Origin: Rhizomucor pusillus
Taxonomy: Eukaryota; Mucoromycota; Mucoromycetes; Mucorales; Lichtheimiaceae
Direction of reading: 5' to 3'
Assembly: GCA_900175165.2 (NCBI GenBank)
Contig: FWWN02000626.1
Coordinates: forward strand, 35,212 to 99,211
Length of the DNA: 64,000 nt
Shown: positions 22,918 to 36,000 of the stretch, piece after piece
Layout of the letters: every line of letters begins with the position of its first letter
Position numbering within the stretch: the stretch's first letter is position 1
Translations under genes and position numbers: made by a program
Notes under the pieces: generated by a model
Told to the model about the DNA's origin: nothing
The model's input: only the letters and a program-made list of their open reading frames with translations
Databases searched by the model: none

Positions 22918-23993
22918 ATGCTCGAAGCCAGACTGCAGCAAGCTAAACTCTTAAAGACTCTTCTTGAAGCAATCCGCGAACTCGTCACCGAGTGTAACTT
23001 CGACTGCAACGATTCTGGCATTGCTCTGCAAGCCATGGATAATTCTCACGTCGCACTCGTTGCCATGCTGCTGCGCTCCGATGGCTTTGATCCATACCGA
23101 TGCGATCGCAACCTTCCCTTGGGTGTCAACCTTACTAGCTTGAACAAGATCTTGAAATGTGCTCGCAACGACGATATTTTGACTCTCAAGGCGGACGACA
23201 GCGGTGATGTCCTCAGCATGGTTTTTGAAAGCAAAGGTACGGGTAGCAGCAGTTCTTACTAGATATACATTGCTCTAACAACGTGCTTAGAAAGCGACAA
23301 GATCAGTGAATATGATCTGAAATTGATGGATATTGACAGTGAACACCTTGGTATCCCTGACACAAGCTACGACGCTGTCGTGACTATGTCTTCTGCACGT
23401 TTCCGAGAAATTGTTGGCGATCTTCAGACCATTAGCGATTCCGGTAAAGACCCTGCATATCGTGTCATTAGCATTCCGTACTAATGTAAACACAGTAACT
23501 ATCGAGTGCACAAAGGAAGGTATCAAATTTTCCAGCGAAGGCGAAGTCGGCAAAGGTAGCGTCACATTGAAGGCAAACAGCATGGTCGATAGCGTAAGTG
23601 CAAACGGCAAGAAGTTCGATGCTTGAATGTGACTGACTAAACGGCAATTACTATTAGGAGGATGATGCTACCGTGATCGAATTACAGCAAAGCGTCTCTA
23701 TGGCGTTCTCCATCAAATACCTTGTCAACTTCACAAAAGCTACCCCTCTGTCTTCCCGCGTTAGCCTCAACCTCTCAAGTGATGTCCCACTTTTGGTGGA
23801 GTAAGGATCATCTGGACGCATTGATTATTACTGATGTAGGCAATTTAACCTCTTGTTTTTCGAACTTTGATAGGTACAAGCTGGATAACTTGGGCTATGT
23901 ACGATACTACCTTGTAAGTTGAAACGGTGTAGACTGTCTGTGACAGATGCTAACTTGTTTACATAGGCTCCCAAAATTGGCGATGAGAACTAA
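22918..23993 (+). CDS. POL30: Proliferating cell nuclear antigen (PCNA)
   Basis: DNA sliding clamp, a homotrimer that tethers polymerase delta and repair factors. Exons are 22918-23236, 23291-23443, 23496-23593, 23658-23800, 23874-23913 and 23967-23993, giving 259 residues, the standard length. It opens with [20 protein letters not shown], contains the DNA-facing [20 protein letters not shown] segment and ends [19 protein letters not shown], with the interdomain connecting region around [20 protein letters not shown]. The Lys at the usual SUMO/ubiquitin-modified position lies in the [11 protein letters not shown] region's downstream segment, though I have not aligned it. Intron 2 has a perfect TACTAAT branch site. 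The two upstream MCB boxes fit S-phase control. Confidence 0.97.
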
Positions 23994-24324
23994 AATGCAA
24001 CTTTCAAAAACCATCTTCATATCCTTCCCAATAAATATGCATAGTGATAAAGCAGCTACAGCGCATGTCTTTTGTCTGAATAGATCTCATATTCTTCCAT
24101 AACTTATATGGCATCTAGATAGCACGTGTAACCCTATTTCCGGGTAGAAAACCTTTTGCTAAGGAACCGTGTCTTGAACCAAAGATCTTACGTACGCATA
24201 AGGTTGACTATTTCAACATCATGCTATTTCATGAGCTGGTCCTTTTGAGGATAAGGAAAGCACTTTCTCTACTACCCTATGACGACAAGTGTACATAGCA
24301 CGTATATTTAAGTATTTTCGATGT
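23994..24324. other. Convergent 3' intergenic region (PCNA / mpaB-like)
   Basis: 331 bp between two convergent stops. It includes an AATAAATAT polyadenylation-like signal at about 24030 for PCNA. Nothing else is recognised. Confidence 0.4.
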
Positions 24325-25751
24325 TTACACAGCTCCGTGAGGAATAGGACATTTTGCAGGCTTCGAACGCTTCGGTCCTAACTCTAAAGTGCAATATCCG
24401 TTTGGATAGACGATTTTTGGATAAACGTGGAAATTAGGCGTATATAGTCCCATTTCGTTCTTCTCGAGAGGAGTGCGGACCTTGGAGGTGAATCTTGGAA
24501 GCAATGTGTTCCGCACAACAAATGCACGGACTGCGAGCACCCACTGCACCGTCTTCTTCAGCCAAGGAGAAGGATGCTGCAGCCCGAAACCATCAATGTC
24601 GATATCCTCAAGTACACAAGGCAGCAACGCGTAAGCAGCTGGCTTGAATAGGGGACGAAGGATTGACGGGACACGAGTCAGGACATGCAGCAGGGTGGGT
24701 TCTCCAACTTTCCAGTTGTTGGGATGGTACGATACATGTGCTTTGCCATATTCCTACACGGGATATTCATGTGAGTGATGAGGATGCAAACTGTATGTCA
24801 TCCGCTACTCCTTTTGACCTCCTGGAACTTGAGTACACCTTCCACGGTATCAGGGATATCTTTGATTTTCATTTTAACTCCAATGTCGTACCAGACACGA
24901 TATATAGCCTTCGTTCCCTAGATTTGATTATCTGTACTTTCGATAGGTTACCAAGCTCACCTACATTAATTTCTCGCTCATCCAGTACTCGCCATTCGTA
25001 CTTGTTAATCCACTTTATAGGCTCGGCAATAAACAGCATAAGGGTATATAAATAATCGCCATTCGAGATTTGGTATTGGCTGTGGATATCATTCATACGA
25101 TTGAGTGCGTCGTCTGCTCGTTTTCGCTGCTCTGAAATCTGCTCCTCAGTAAGATTTGGTTTTCTGCGCTTAGCCTGCTGTATGTGAGGGTATGCATCCA
25201 CCACTTCGGCCTACATGGTTAGACAAATTTGTGTAAGCGATGGAAGGTACAAGCAATTGATTAAATGTGTAAAAAATCTGTTTACCAAAATCAACTCGGT
25301 ATCTTCCACTCGCTTGGCCGTGTCGTTGGAGAATTGGTTGGTGGCTGCAAGGATTTTACTAATGGAGGGCACAGAGTAGGTTTTAAACAATGCCATTTCT
25401 AAAGATTGTCGAGCGATAGCTAAGAAAAGAGAATTCATGCGTCAGATGGTCTTCTTTCTTCACAAAGTGGCAAAGCCAATACTTACCAGGAAATTCCCGT
25501 CGCACAGTAATGTCGTAAATCTCCTCCGCTATGTACGCATCTTTTAGCACTACGCTGGGATCCGGATATTTGCGATGCAATTCTCGGACGTATTTGAACC
25601 GTAGATATCGCACAAGGGCAAGATATAACGCAATCGCAGTTCCCGTTGTGGCTGCAACGGTCGATGAATTTTCTGACAGGAACTCCACGGCTTGCTGTAG
25701 CCGCGGCTGGCCGTGCAGCTCGTAGGCGCTGATAAAGGTTTCCAGTAGCAT
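24325..25751 (-). CDS. mpaB / rubber-oxygenase-like (DUF2236) protein
   Basis: Five exons (25751-25487, 25419-25286, 25210-24965, 24917-24819, 24753-24325), about 390 residues. A hydrophobic segment near the N-terminus (TAIALYLALVRYL) suggests membrane or ER anchoring. The catalytic-domain landmarks of the mpaB/latex-clearing-protein family are clear: FKTYSVPSISKILAATNQF, KRVEDTELIL, NDIHSQYQISNGDYLYTLML, EPIKWINKYEWRVLDERE, VWYDIGVKMKIKDIPDT and VSYHPNN. Family members bind heme or a related cofactor and cleave isoprenoid or aromatic side chains by oxygenation (MpaB in mycophenolic acid synthesis), but many fungal copies are uncharacterised. No secondary-metabolite cluster surrounds it. All splice junctions are phase-consistent; the start is the first ATG in frame. 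Confidence 0.85.
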
Positions 25752-27983
25752 GTTTGTATCGGCGTGTGGGAAGCGGAAGTAGCTGTTCGGAAATTCAGGG
25801 AGAAAGTGAGGTAAAAGGGGGTAGGAAGAACGAAAATTTAAAGTCTCGGCAACGATCGTTGCACAAATCTGCAAGGCTTACATTCCCACGATGTACAGTG
25901 TTGACCGGAAAAGCTTATGGGAAAGCCAAATGCATTGTCCATCTATACAATCCATATCTCTGGCTATTCACAAGTTCGAAGTAAGGTATCCGGGACATGT
26001 AACATGAATAATTGTATTTAGAATAGATCTTGGATGTATTGGATAAAATTCGATGCATGCATGCAGCAGCAGCATGCCCTACTTGAACTTGCCGCATTGC
26101 ATAATCACGGTTGAACCCATGAGAAAACGTTGTGACATTGAAATAACTCGAGAAAAATATTGCGTCACAGTACATAGACAGACCTTTCAAAGGTTTGGGA
26201 AGGCAAAATAACAGAAGAAACGACGATCAACTACTTGCCATGAGAAGAGCTTGGAATTCAAGTTAGCGGGGGCGACCACTTTATGCCTTTAATTTATCTG
26301 CAGAGAACGAAATTCTGAATGTTAAGTATATCTGCTATGGGCGATGCAGTTCGCATCACCATCGGTTTATATTCTGGTCTGTCGCTGGAAAGATACATAT
26401 CGTTAACTAGATAGCAGAATATTCGATCATTCGCAATGTTTACTTCTTTATCCATTGACTACCTTGTCCTGTAGAAAATCCTCAATTACTCCTATTCCAT
26501 CTGGCCTTACGTCGTGATAAAGTCCATGTATCAGGAACGGATGACATGTCTCGTACACATCAGGCGGCGAAACATTTTGTACGGCTTAAGACTCTGAAAT
26601 GCTCAATATTAAAAAGGAGTCCTTCACGTTATTCTTACACATATCGATTGTTCAAGTTTCTCTACTGCCAAGTGAATTGAACTAATAATGCAAGAGATCA
26701 CATGTATGCAGAAGCCTCTGGCGATGGATGTGCAAAGCGACAATCCTTGTTGACGAAGCATAAATATATTGTAAAAGAGGCTCAAGCAAGAGCCCGGACC
26801 ATTCTTTTATTTTTACAACAAGAGCAGCAAGTATTTCTTAATATTGAGCTTCTATACAAATCATATATGAACACGAAGTACATATGGGCAGTTCACCACG
26901 AGCAATGGCATACTAAATTCTATGCGGGTTCCAAACGCGCGGTAACTGGGAAACAGGTTTCTTCTAATCAGTACATCAGTAATTTTCGATATCTAAGCAT
27001 GTGCTGCAAAAAGTCAGGGTAAGGACTCGGATCTAATGCAAGTCTTTGGTGTCCATGAGCTAAGCATAAATAATACATACTCATTTTATGCGCAGCTAAT
27101 GGAAAGCACGCGCACGCCGTTATTAACTGGAATTCATTTACCCGATTATTTTTAATGACTGTTGGGAAGTTTCGCAAACAACGCAGGTTGCAGCAAGTAG
27201 TAGAGGAGAAAAAAAGTAAATCAGAACTGTTGGTTGTCTTTGGATCACTTAGACTATCTAACAGCGATGGCTCAAGAGCATATAGACCAAGACAGCGACG
27301 GCTGTCGTTGAGGAAATATTGGAAGATTTACCTGTGTATCCTAATTGCTGGAATTTGCATGACAAAAAGGGCAAAAGGAAACACACAAGATACTTTGATT
27401 CGCAGGGAACGCCGAGGAAAACTTCCGATTATAGTCATAACGTATCATACATTCCAGAGTGTACTACTTTTAGCTGACCATATTATTTACATCCGCTTAT
27501 AAGCCTATATTTACAGTAGTCTAGTTGCCCTATAATGAGATAATAATGGTGAAATCAAATAGAAATAGCAGCATTCCAGGCCATGAATTTATAGAGTGGC
27601 AATGTATGACCCTGAGGTTTTCCATTTTTCCTGGACTTTTGCGGAAAGATCGGTGTTCCACACGCCACGTTGCGTTGTACCTGTAACACAAGCGGGTGCT
27701 ACGTTTCACGTGTCTTCCAGGCAACCCGTCGCGGCTTGTCAAACGAGCCACCAACAGCGGGCGGGGACAGAGGAGGGAAGGATGCATCTTACCAATTTCA
27801 GATGCGCCATTGATGATATCACACAGCTAGTCCACAAAAAGAGAAATCTTCATTCATCCCCTTTCTTTCTCCCAGTCGTAACAAACTTTCTTTCCCCACC
27901 CTTAAACCATTCCTGTATTCCACACTTGACATCCTCCTCCCAAGGGAGTCCCACATTCACTTGTTCCTTTCTTTTCACAGACA
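25752..27983. other. Gene-poor interval, 2.2 kb
   Basis: Between the divergent mpaB-like and zinc-ribbon genes. AT-rich, with unrelated short ORFs up to 146 codons (27155-27502 and 27596-28036), none with a recognisable domain or splice partner; the larger one overlaps the start of the zinc-ribbon gene. A CT-rich stretch at about 27838-27960 is the probable zinc-ribbon promoter and leader. Confidence 0.5.
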
Positions 27984-28399
27984 ATGCCTGGTTCCTTCAC
28001 AATAGGTATCTTTACATACGCTCTCTTTGTGCCTAACGGAAAATTGGACCTACTCTTGCTAACATTTTTACGCGCAAACAACGCATCCTACTACTAGTTG
28101 GCGAACACGGTAAAAAGATACCATTAGAACAACAATTCCACCGCTGTCCTCGATGCACCCATCCCTCCTCCGTCCAGCTGACACGGTCCGAGAAGCAACT
28201 CATCATTTTCAATAAGCAAATCAGCAAGAGTAGCAATATGCGCGTGCGATACGAGTGCAAACTCTGCGGATGGAAGAACGAGACATTACCCGACGACCCA
28301 AACGAACTTCCTCCGCAGCACGACGACTGGTACGACGATAATGGCGGCAACGACCGACCTCCTTTGAGTATGGGCGGAAGAGCTTCCGAAAAGCAGTAA
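27984..28399 (+). CDS. Small zinc-ribbon protein
   Basis: Two exons (27984-28005 and 28098-28399), 107 residues. The first exon codes only MPGSFTI plus one base; the intron ends at a TACTACTAG acceptor. The protein has paired CxxC knuckles, CPRC near residue 22 and CKLC near residue 65, with hydrophobic/polar residues between, resembling the fungal zinc-ribbon-15 family (MP-x-FxxxxG start, CPRC, then a C-x2-C-G-W). The tail is acidic and Pro/Asp-rich. Function of this family is unknown. The CT-rich leader before the ATG supports transcription. Confidence 0.75.
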
Positions 28400-28883
28400 C
28401 TGTCTTTCTCCTTGCCTCCTCCGCTCTCTCTCTGTTTTCTCCTTCGTAGTATCTACCATATATGCCCGACTGCCAAACCTCATCTATGCCGTAATAACTC
28501 GATCATCTATGCTTCTCTTCTTCTTACAATAATCCCTCTTGCATTCCTTCCGCGCGCGCAAACAACTCGTTTTAATAGATAAACTTAATTGCCCGATTAG
28601 ATTTGAAACTTTTATTTGCCTTTGCCCCTTTAAAGTTTGTATGCTGGTTCGGAATCAGCAACAGCTCAGGCAAAGCGTGTTTCTCACGCGATCACGCCGC
28701 CAGAGCAAGCGTTCCCTGCTGCTAATCTCGCCCGATAATCCACAAAAGCAAGAATGCACAGAATATTTATTTGGAGACAATAAGATGCGAGGTGAAGAAG
28801 AAAATATATAGCAAAGACAAACAGGATAGAAAAAAAAATCGAGTGAGGACCGCATGGTATCGTAGCAAAAAAGAGAATTCTGC
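28400..28883. other. Convergent 3' intergenic region (zinc ribbon / GAR1)
   Basis: 484 bp between convergent stops. Low-complexity T/C-rich at the left, A-rich near 28800-28870. Only shadow ORFs are seen. Confidence 0.4.
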
Positions 28884-29699
28884 TTATCGTGCACCTCCAC
28901 GGCCTCCACGGAATCCACCACGGCCGCCGCCGCCACCGCGTGCTCCACCACGGAAACCACCGCGTGGACCTCCACCACGGCCTCCACCTCGAGCACCACC
29001 GCGTCCACCGCCACGGCCGCCTCGTCCGCCGCCACGGCCAGATTTCTTTTCGACCTTGCCCTGAAGACCGGTAGGTTTGGATCCTGCATTCCAAAATAAG
29101 TAACCATGCTCAACAAGAAACCTAGAAATGATATATCAATTATTATTATACCTGTGTTGACGGCTTTAGGCTTGGGCAGGAAGCGTTCCAAAGGCAGTAA
29201 TCTGTCGGTTGCGATATAGACCTTGTCGTCTGGCTTGAAAGATGTTGCAACAATGCCGTCTTGCACCTTGACAGTAAAGTAAACTTCATTTAAAGGACCA
29301 AGAATTTCATCAACTTTGCCGATCTGCGCCTTGTTCTCCAAAAAGATAGGAGCGTTGAAGTACGGGATCTTGGGGTTGATAGATTTGCAGACCATTTCGC
29401 CTTCGCAGGCATGTACAAACTGACCCATGGCTATTGATTGTGAATGACACGATTATTACTCTTGTCCACTGTAATTCTCCTCCTCCTCCAATAATGTTGT
29501 TCTGCTTACGGACTACTTCAGCTGGAGGACCTTGTGGTGCTCCACCTTGGAAACCGCCACGGCCACCACCTCGACCTGGAATAACAACTATTGTCAGCAC
29601 GATCTTGCAATCGAGAACAGCAAAACCTTTTCGTCAGCAATGCTTACCACCACGGAATCCTCCTCGGCCACCACGATTACCGAATCCGCCTTTACCCAT
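28884..29699 (-). CDS. GAR1: H/ACA snoRNP subunit GAR1
   Basis: Core protein of box H/ACA ribonucleoproteins that guide rRNA and snRNA pseudouridylation, in the nucleolus. Exons are 29699-29648, 29575-29510, 29430-29152 and 29083-28884, giving 198 residues. A Gly/Arg-rich N-terminus (GRGGFRGG) is followed by the conserved core: [50 protein letters not shown] and [11 protein letters not shown], then a long C-terminal RGG domain. The RGG repeats are GC-rich and give long antisense open frames encoding Pro/Arg-rich products, which are artefacts. It lies just left of the assembly gap, with its upstream region in a 323-bp stretch that includes the gap. Confidence 0.95.
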
Positions 29700-29918
29700 T
29701 TTTCTTTGGTTGGTTTATGAGGGAAAGTGAAAAAAATTCGGCTTTTGGAATCTGCGCTTCATGGATAGACTGCATGTGGCTTGATCGCTGCTCAATTTAC
29801 ATTCTGAGCGCCCAAAATTCAATCCATTCTTTCTTTGGTACATGCATAGTCTACTTAAATATGCTGCTCTTGCTTCAGTTTGCGTACCGTTCATATGCCT
29901 CACAAAAGGTGAAACTCG

Positions 29919-29968
29919 NNNNNNNNNNNNNNNNNNNNNNNNNNNNNNNNNNNNNNNNNNNNNNNNNN
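29919..29968. other. Assembly gap of 50 Ns
   Basis: Exactly 50 N bases, followed by a run of about 14 A. The round number suggests a placeholder gap rather than a measured length. It sits between the GAR1 start and the VPS10 stop, so neither coding sequence is interrupted. Confidence 0.95.
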
Positions 29969-30022
29969 GAAAAAAAAAAAAAAAGAGAATTTACAGTGTG
30001 CAAAAGGGGGTAAAAAAGTTTC

Positions 30023-33000
30023 TTAGTACAGTTCATCCGCGTCCTCTTCGGCTTCATCTAAAAGTTGTGCCTCGGAACCGTCGTAGTCGTCCAAAAGGAC
30101 GTCAGTAGCGTGCTCATCTTGACTCAGCGGGTTGTAACCACCTCTTCGTCGAGTTAGCCATGATGGCAGGGAAATGTTCTGTACCATATCCTTCAAGTCA
30201 GGAAGTGAGCTTGGAATAGGTATCCGGGATAACAATCCAATGATAGCAACAGGTATCACGACTGCAGCAGCCACGACTTTGGTTAAGATCGGATGGCCCA
30301 TAATACGAGTTGTTTGCGTAGTTGCAGAATCAGGCAACTGGATACGTCCGAGACGGCCATGCTTTCGATAATGCAAGCAAGCATATATGGCTGCTGCTCC
30401 ACCGATAGGAGCAAAGACATATACAGCCCACATGCCCCCAGAGTGTGCTTTTCCAGGGCACCATCGCTTATCACCTTGGTCGAGAGTCAGACCTCCCTGG
30501 CAGGTTGAGCCTGCAATCTTGCGGTAACTAATTGCGCCAATTAGTGCGACCGTATTCAACTGAATATACAGATATGAGTCTTACCCTGTTGGCATGTAGT
30601 AAAAGTCCATGGAACCATCGCAGTCTGGGATTAGAGGTGACAAGCCAGGAACCAGAACACATCGGTTATTCTCGTCACGAACATAGTTGAAGTCACTTTG
30701 GGCAAAATAATATTAGTCGCATGATTTAGACAAAACAATGCGAGTTTTATAGACTTACCATTCAAAGTCTTCAGCGGTGCAAGTGCAGTTTCGCACCTCT
30801 TCGTGAGGCTGAACGAGCTTCTCACCAATGTAGCAATCTCTGTCTCTGATACGTCTGTAATATTTCGTCTAAATTTGCAAGGTTTAGCTCTCCGGGTCAG
30901 GAGGCCCTTTATGTTATGCATTAGATTTACCTCGCGTCCAAATAGACAAGCTTCTCCCCGAGTATCTTCAGGAGACCACAGTTCAAAATCGTCGTTTTCA
31001 GGGTTTGATAGATCGAGCTTGCACTTTGTAGGATGCAGAGCACTAAAGTCGACATGGTATCCTACAAACTTGCCGGTGCTAGATTCGGTACCAAAGATCA
31101 CATATTTTTGACTGGTGCCATCAGGCTGAGTGATAATATCTTCGACTCTAATCTTTTCGTTCTTGTCAGCAAATTGATATGTGTTCCAGCTGAGACCTTC
31201 ATTGGTTGTATATCTGGACGATATGTCAGTTCCATGTAAGCGTGACCAATATTTGTAATATCTTACTTTAAGACATTTGTCGGTTCCTTGTCGTCGACGA
31301 GGATCAAAAGTGCTCCCTGATCAGCAAACTCCCACAAATGCGTGCCTTTCATGATTTCGAACCAGGTTTTACCGGCATCTCGGGTCAGATACATGTTGCC
31401 TGACTGATACGCAGATAACTGCTCGCCAACATTGCCAACTCCAACCATGAGTCCAACAGCACTTGAAAGACTGAACAAGTCCCGTGCATTGCGACGTTCA
31501 GAGTAGCAGTGCAGGTGAAGATTGCACTTGTCCTTGTCCTACGATGAAATATTAAATTCTCAAGTCTTTAAAACGAGTGATGTATATTCATACCTTGCAC
31601 TTGATATCTTTGCCTTCGCTGTCCTTCTCAGGTGCGGCAAGGGGCAACCAGTGTCCACCAGCATCGGCAGTCATGTAAGTCACGAGTTTCTTGGGGTTTC
31701 CAACATTTGCTTCTCCAGGATTTGCAACCTTGTTTGCAATAGCAATGCCTTCAATGCCTTGCATCTTTTCAAAGTCCACAATGCCAATTTCATTGCGGTT
31801 TGCATTTTCCAAGGATAGGACGAAGTAAGTACCGTTGGAATTGGAAGTGAAAATGTTGCCGTATTCGCTTCCTCGGTGCGTATTCGTAGAAACATGGATC
31901 CACATTGAGTTCACGGATTCCATGATTGTGAATGCCTATCAATGGCAATATATGAGTACTAGTCAGGTTTCTTGATTTCTCATGAACACACCTCGGGAGA
32001 TAGATCAAAGTTTGCAGGGAATGATGCATCTGCGAACGTCTCTCCATTCAGAGTAACTGCAAGTCGAAGAGTGGCACTTCCATTGTTTGACTAGGATGAA
32101 TATGAGCATTCAGTGCCGTTTCAGAATATCGATCTGAATTGACTTACCACAGCAACGATCATGTACTTTCCAAAGACAGTAACTCCTGCTACATCTTCGT
32201 AGATGACGCGCTTGTCTGAGAAGTAGTTTGTAGACGAGACGAATTGGACTCGGTTGTTAAAAAATCCTTTCTGATTGCCGGACTGGTCATGATATTGCTC
32301 GCAGAATACGGAGTGATAATCGGTGTCTTCAATTGATCCTTCACGGCCCCATATACAGCTGCGAATATAGGTACCCATCGAGTGCCAGCTTCTACCGTGG
32401 TCGTGAGAGTAGAACGCTTCCGAGTGACAATCACCGGATAAGAAACTGTCGCATCCACTTTCTCCGAGGTAAATTAGATAATTTGGTTCACTGTTATGGA
32501 AACTGAGTACGGTGCCTTGCAGATTCATGAGGGGTACGAGAGGGACAATCATATCTTGGAAATTGCTTCCTTTATCTTCTGTTACATAGTGAACGAGGCC
32601 ATCGGTGATGAAGTATGCCTAAAGAAACATGTTTGTAAGATTACAGCGTGAGATAACGTAATTTCTATGAATCCTTACCCTTTCTTCATGGTGGGTATTC
32701 TGATACGCTGCGATGACATTTGCATCAGGGAATAACTCTTTCCAGCTTGCGCCATCATTTTCGCTGGCCCAGACCTTTCCGTCGGCAGTCCGAACGATAA
32801 CTCGCTGCGAAATTTGCTGATTAAAATACTAGAAGCTATATCTTTTCCATCGATAAGTTACTTACGTCTGTGTCTGTAAAGTAGATGTAATCCATTATAC
32901 GATCTGAAAATTCCATCTAGGTAGGTGTTATCGATTTAGTCTATGATATCGTGCGGTTTGTGGTCAAAACTTACCTTGGCACTCTGGACAGTGCCACCTT

Positions 33001-36000
33001 CACCGCAATCCCACTCCTTCCCCTCTTCAAGGTTGATACCTCCTGAACAAGAACTCTTTGGATTCTTTTTATAGCCAGATCGACCTTTGAACTTGTCTTT
33101 GGGATTGCACTGCGTAGGTCTATCGGGGTGACGGCCATAGTATGTACATTCGCCTTTCTCATTCCGCCAGAATCCAAAGTCGCACTCAAAGTCTATATCT
33201 CGGCATTCGCAAGTCTCTTCAAGAATTTCTGGCTCCCTGAAAGCCTCGCCGACAATACAGACTCTATCTTTCTTGCGACGCCAGTATGAAATGCGTTTGC
33301 CCAAGAGACATGCATCGTCGCCGTCATCATCCTTTGGTATCCATTGTTCAAAATCGCTCTTCTCTGCGTTGTTCTTGTCGAGTTCGCACTGCCTCTGCTT
33401 GACTTCACCGAAATCAACCGTTATAATCACTGGAGAACGCTTCTTGTCTCGCACATGGCCAATAATAAGGAACTTCAAGGTTGAAGACTTTGGATCGGTC
33501 GTCAAGACGTTTACACGAACCGGCTTGTCCGAGAACTGATAGAAATGCCACGTCTCTCCTTGATCCCAAGAATAGAGCAGCTCATTTGTCGGGCCTTCAT
33601 CGTTAATCAAGACGAGAATAGAGCCATAATCACCAAATTCATAAAGATGTTCGCCTTCCTGGATTTGAGTCCACGTATGTCCTCCGTCTCTTGTAAGGAA
33701 AGTATCACTTTGTTCATAGGGTAGAAGCTCTGGACCAACGTTTCCAACACCCATTGCAAGACCTGGGGCTCCGCTCGCCGTGAAGATCGCGCCCGGTCCA
33801 TGAATATCTGTGCGGCTGTGAAGATTCAACGTGCAATCTTTGCTGCTACAGTCGAACTCATGCGGAGGCGAGAGTGGCTGCCACTGTCCACCGTCGTCCC
33901 AGCTGATCATGGTACGGACTCGTTTGGGAACATCGCGACTGCCGACCAATTCGTCTGCATTGAGTACTTGGTTGGCGAGAATAATGCCGTCCACTGTCTG
34001 CATCTTTTCGAAATCGACGAATCCAAGAGCGTCACCGTTAGTGTTATCAAGCGATAAATGATAGAACGTGCCGTTATCGTTTGATTTATATAATGCTCCG
34101 TGGGCTCTTCCATAGCCAACAGATTTGAAGATATTGAGAAGGATGGAGTGTGTTGTCGATTGTAGAACAGTGAAAGTCTGTTGCTAAATATTAGCTACGT
34201 TCCAAAATCATTGTTACCAAACTTACATTTCTGTCGATGTATTGACCGGGAGGGAACTGGGCCTCTGTAAATGTCTGGCCATTGATACTGACATATAGCG
34301 AAAGATCGCCGTTTTGACTGGATGCAACAGCCATGAAGTCTTCAATCACAAAGAATTCAACAATATTTTCGAATAAGACTTCCTTGGTATCGCCCCAATT
34401 GACTGTGCGTATCAACTTTGGTTCTTCACCAATCTGTTGACCATCATAGCCAGCACAGTAGACAGTCTCCTTTTGGATTTCGTATTTCGAGTCGCGACCG
34501 AAAATGCACTTGTTCACCCACATATCCAAAGAGTGCCAGTTGCGTCCATGTTCACTCGAGAAATATACTTCTGCATGTCTCGGAGACTCTTGAGCCTCTC
34601 CAATAAACAGGAGCCAGTCTCTCTCCTGCGGGTGGAAATCGAGAACTTGCGGGACATAGTGACTGGGAGGAAGTGGCACAGAGATGCGCTGCCAATTGGC
34701 ACCCTGATCTTCGGTGCTATGCATCCCATTATCCAGCAGAGCATATGCTCTCGTGTTGTCGAATTCATGCATGACAATACTCCATACTTGTCCAGCATCG
34801 GCAAGAACTCTATCCCAGTGAATGCCATGTTCTGGAGATCGCCAGACTTCGCCGTTTCGTAGGCGTACAAGCAAAACTGGTGAATCCTTAAAATACAAGA
34901 ACTGGTCTATTTCGTCCGAGAATTCCGTTTGATATCGTTTAACGTCGTCTTCGGATGGTTTTGCAACGCCGCTAGGTATAGGCGAACCGGGAAGTGGAGA
35001 TGCTACTTTGTTTTCTGCACATGGTCTGTCTACTGGTTCGTCAAGGACTATGCCTTTAGTTGCATCGCATGTATTGCCAGGAATGAGGCGATAACCACTT
35101 GAAGCAGGGTAGAGTTCGTCCTCAGAACTGCATACGCCGTTAGGTAAATGATCCGGTCCAATGCGCACGCATTTGCCGTCAGCATCGCGAACAAAATTAT
35201 AATCGCATTCATAGTCGGCGTCAGTGCAAGGACAATCCCGTTGTTCGACAAGAGGTTGTTGATAATCACGCCCAACGTAGCAGTCGCGATCAGCCTTTCG
35301 GCGATAGAAGATTTGCTCGTGGCCCATAAGACAGTCCGGACCCTCGGTCAGATCGCGAGCGTACCATTTTTCAAAATCGCTCTTCTCGTCGTCGTTTTCA
35401 ATCAGTTCGCATTGGCGATCTTGAATTCCCGTAAAATCAAGATGCAAAGATACAATGTGCGTATCAGAGTTGCGTGCAGAACCGATAAGCAAGAAGTTGC
35501 GAGAAGTTGATTCTGGATCTGTAGTCAGCATCCGAGCACGGATATTGACACCAAGGTCGAGTTTGTTCCTAAAAGACGAGAGAAGGTTAATATGTCAAAT
35601 GTAAGTCTTTGGTAGCTCAGCTTACCAGTTGTTTCCACGATCCTTGCTCCACCATACATGATCGACTTCCTTTTCATCGTCAACAAGGACCAGCAAGGCA
35701 CCCATATCTCCAAACTCGTACTTGTGTGCACCTTCTCGAACCATCCTCCAGCTAATACCGCCGTCTGTGGACAAAAATGTATCGCATTCATCGTACTCCA
35801 GTAAGTGACGACCGTAATGCCCTACACCCATGAGAACGCCGACAGCACTGCGAGAGGTGAAAACCTCTCCGGAGTTGTGTGGTGAACTGACGGAATGCAT
35901 ATGCAATGCGCACTAGGATATGGAATTAGAAAAACTCTAAAATATTAGACAATCGGCATACCTCCTCTTCACTGCAGGGCATATCATTGCCATCCATTCC

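Noticed and set aside
27155..27502. 115-codon plus-strand ORF with a proper ATG
   Set aside because: Basic, low-information composition, no domain, no leader or splice context; likely chance in a 2.2-kb gap.
27596..28036. 146-codon plus-strand ORF
   Set aside because: Overlaps the promoter, leader and first exon of the zinc-ribbon gene in another frame; no conserved feature.
28655..29428. Long antisense and alternative-frame ORFs over GAR1, encoding Arg/Trp/Pro- or Ala/Val-rich products
   Set aside because: By-products of the GC-rich RGG-repeat coding sequence; they have no conserved motif and conflict with the clear GAR1 frame.
29591..30108. ORFs running through the N gap
   Set aside because: Open only because N bases cannot encode stops; meaningless.
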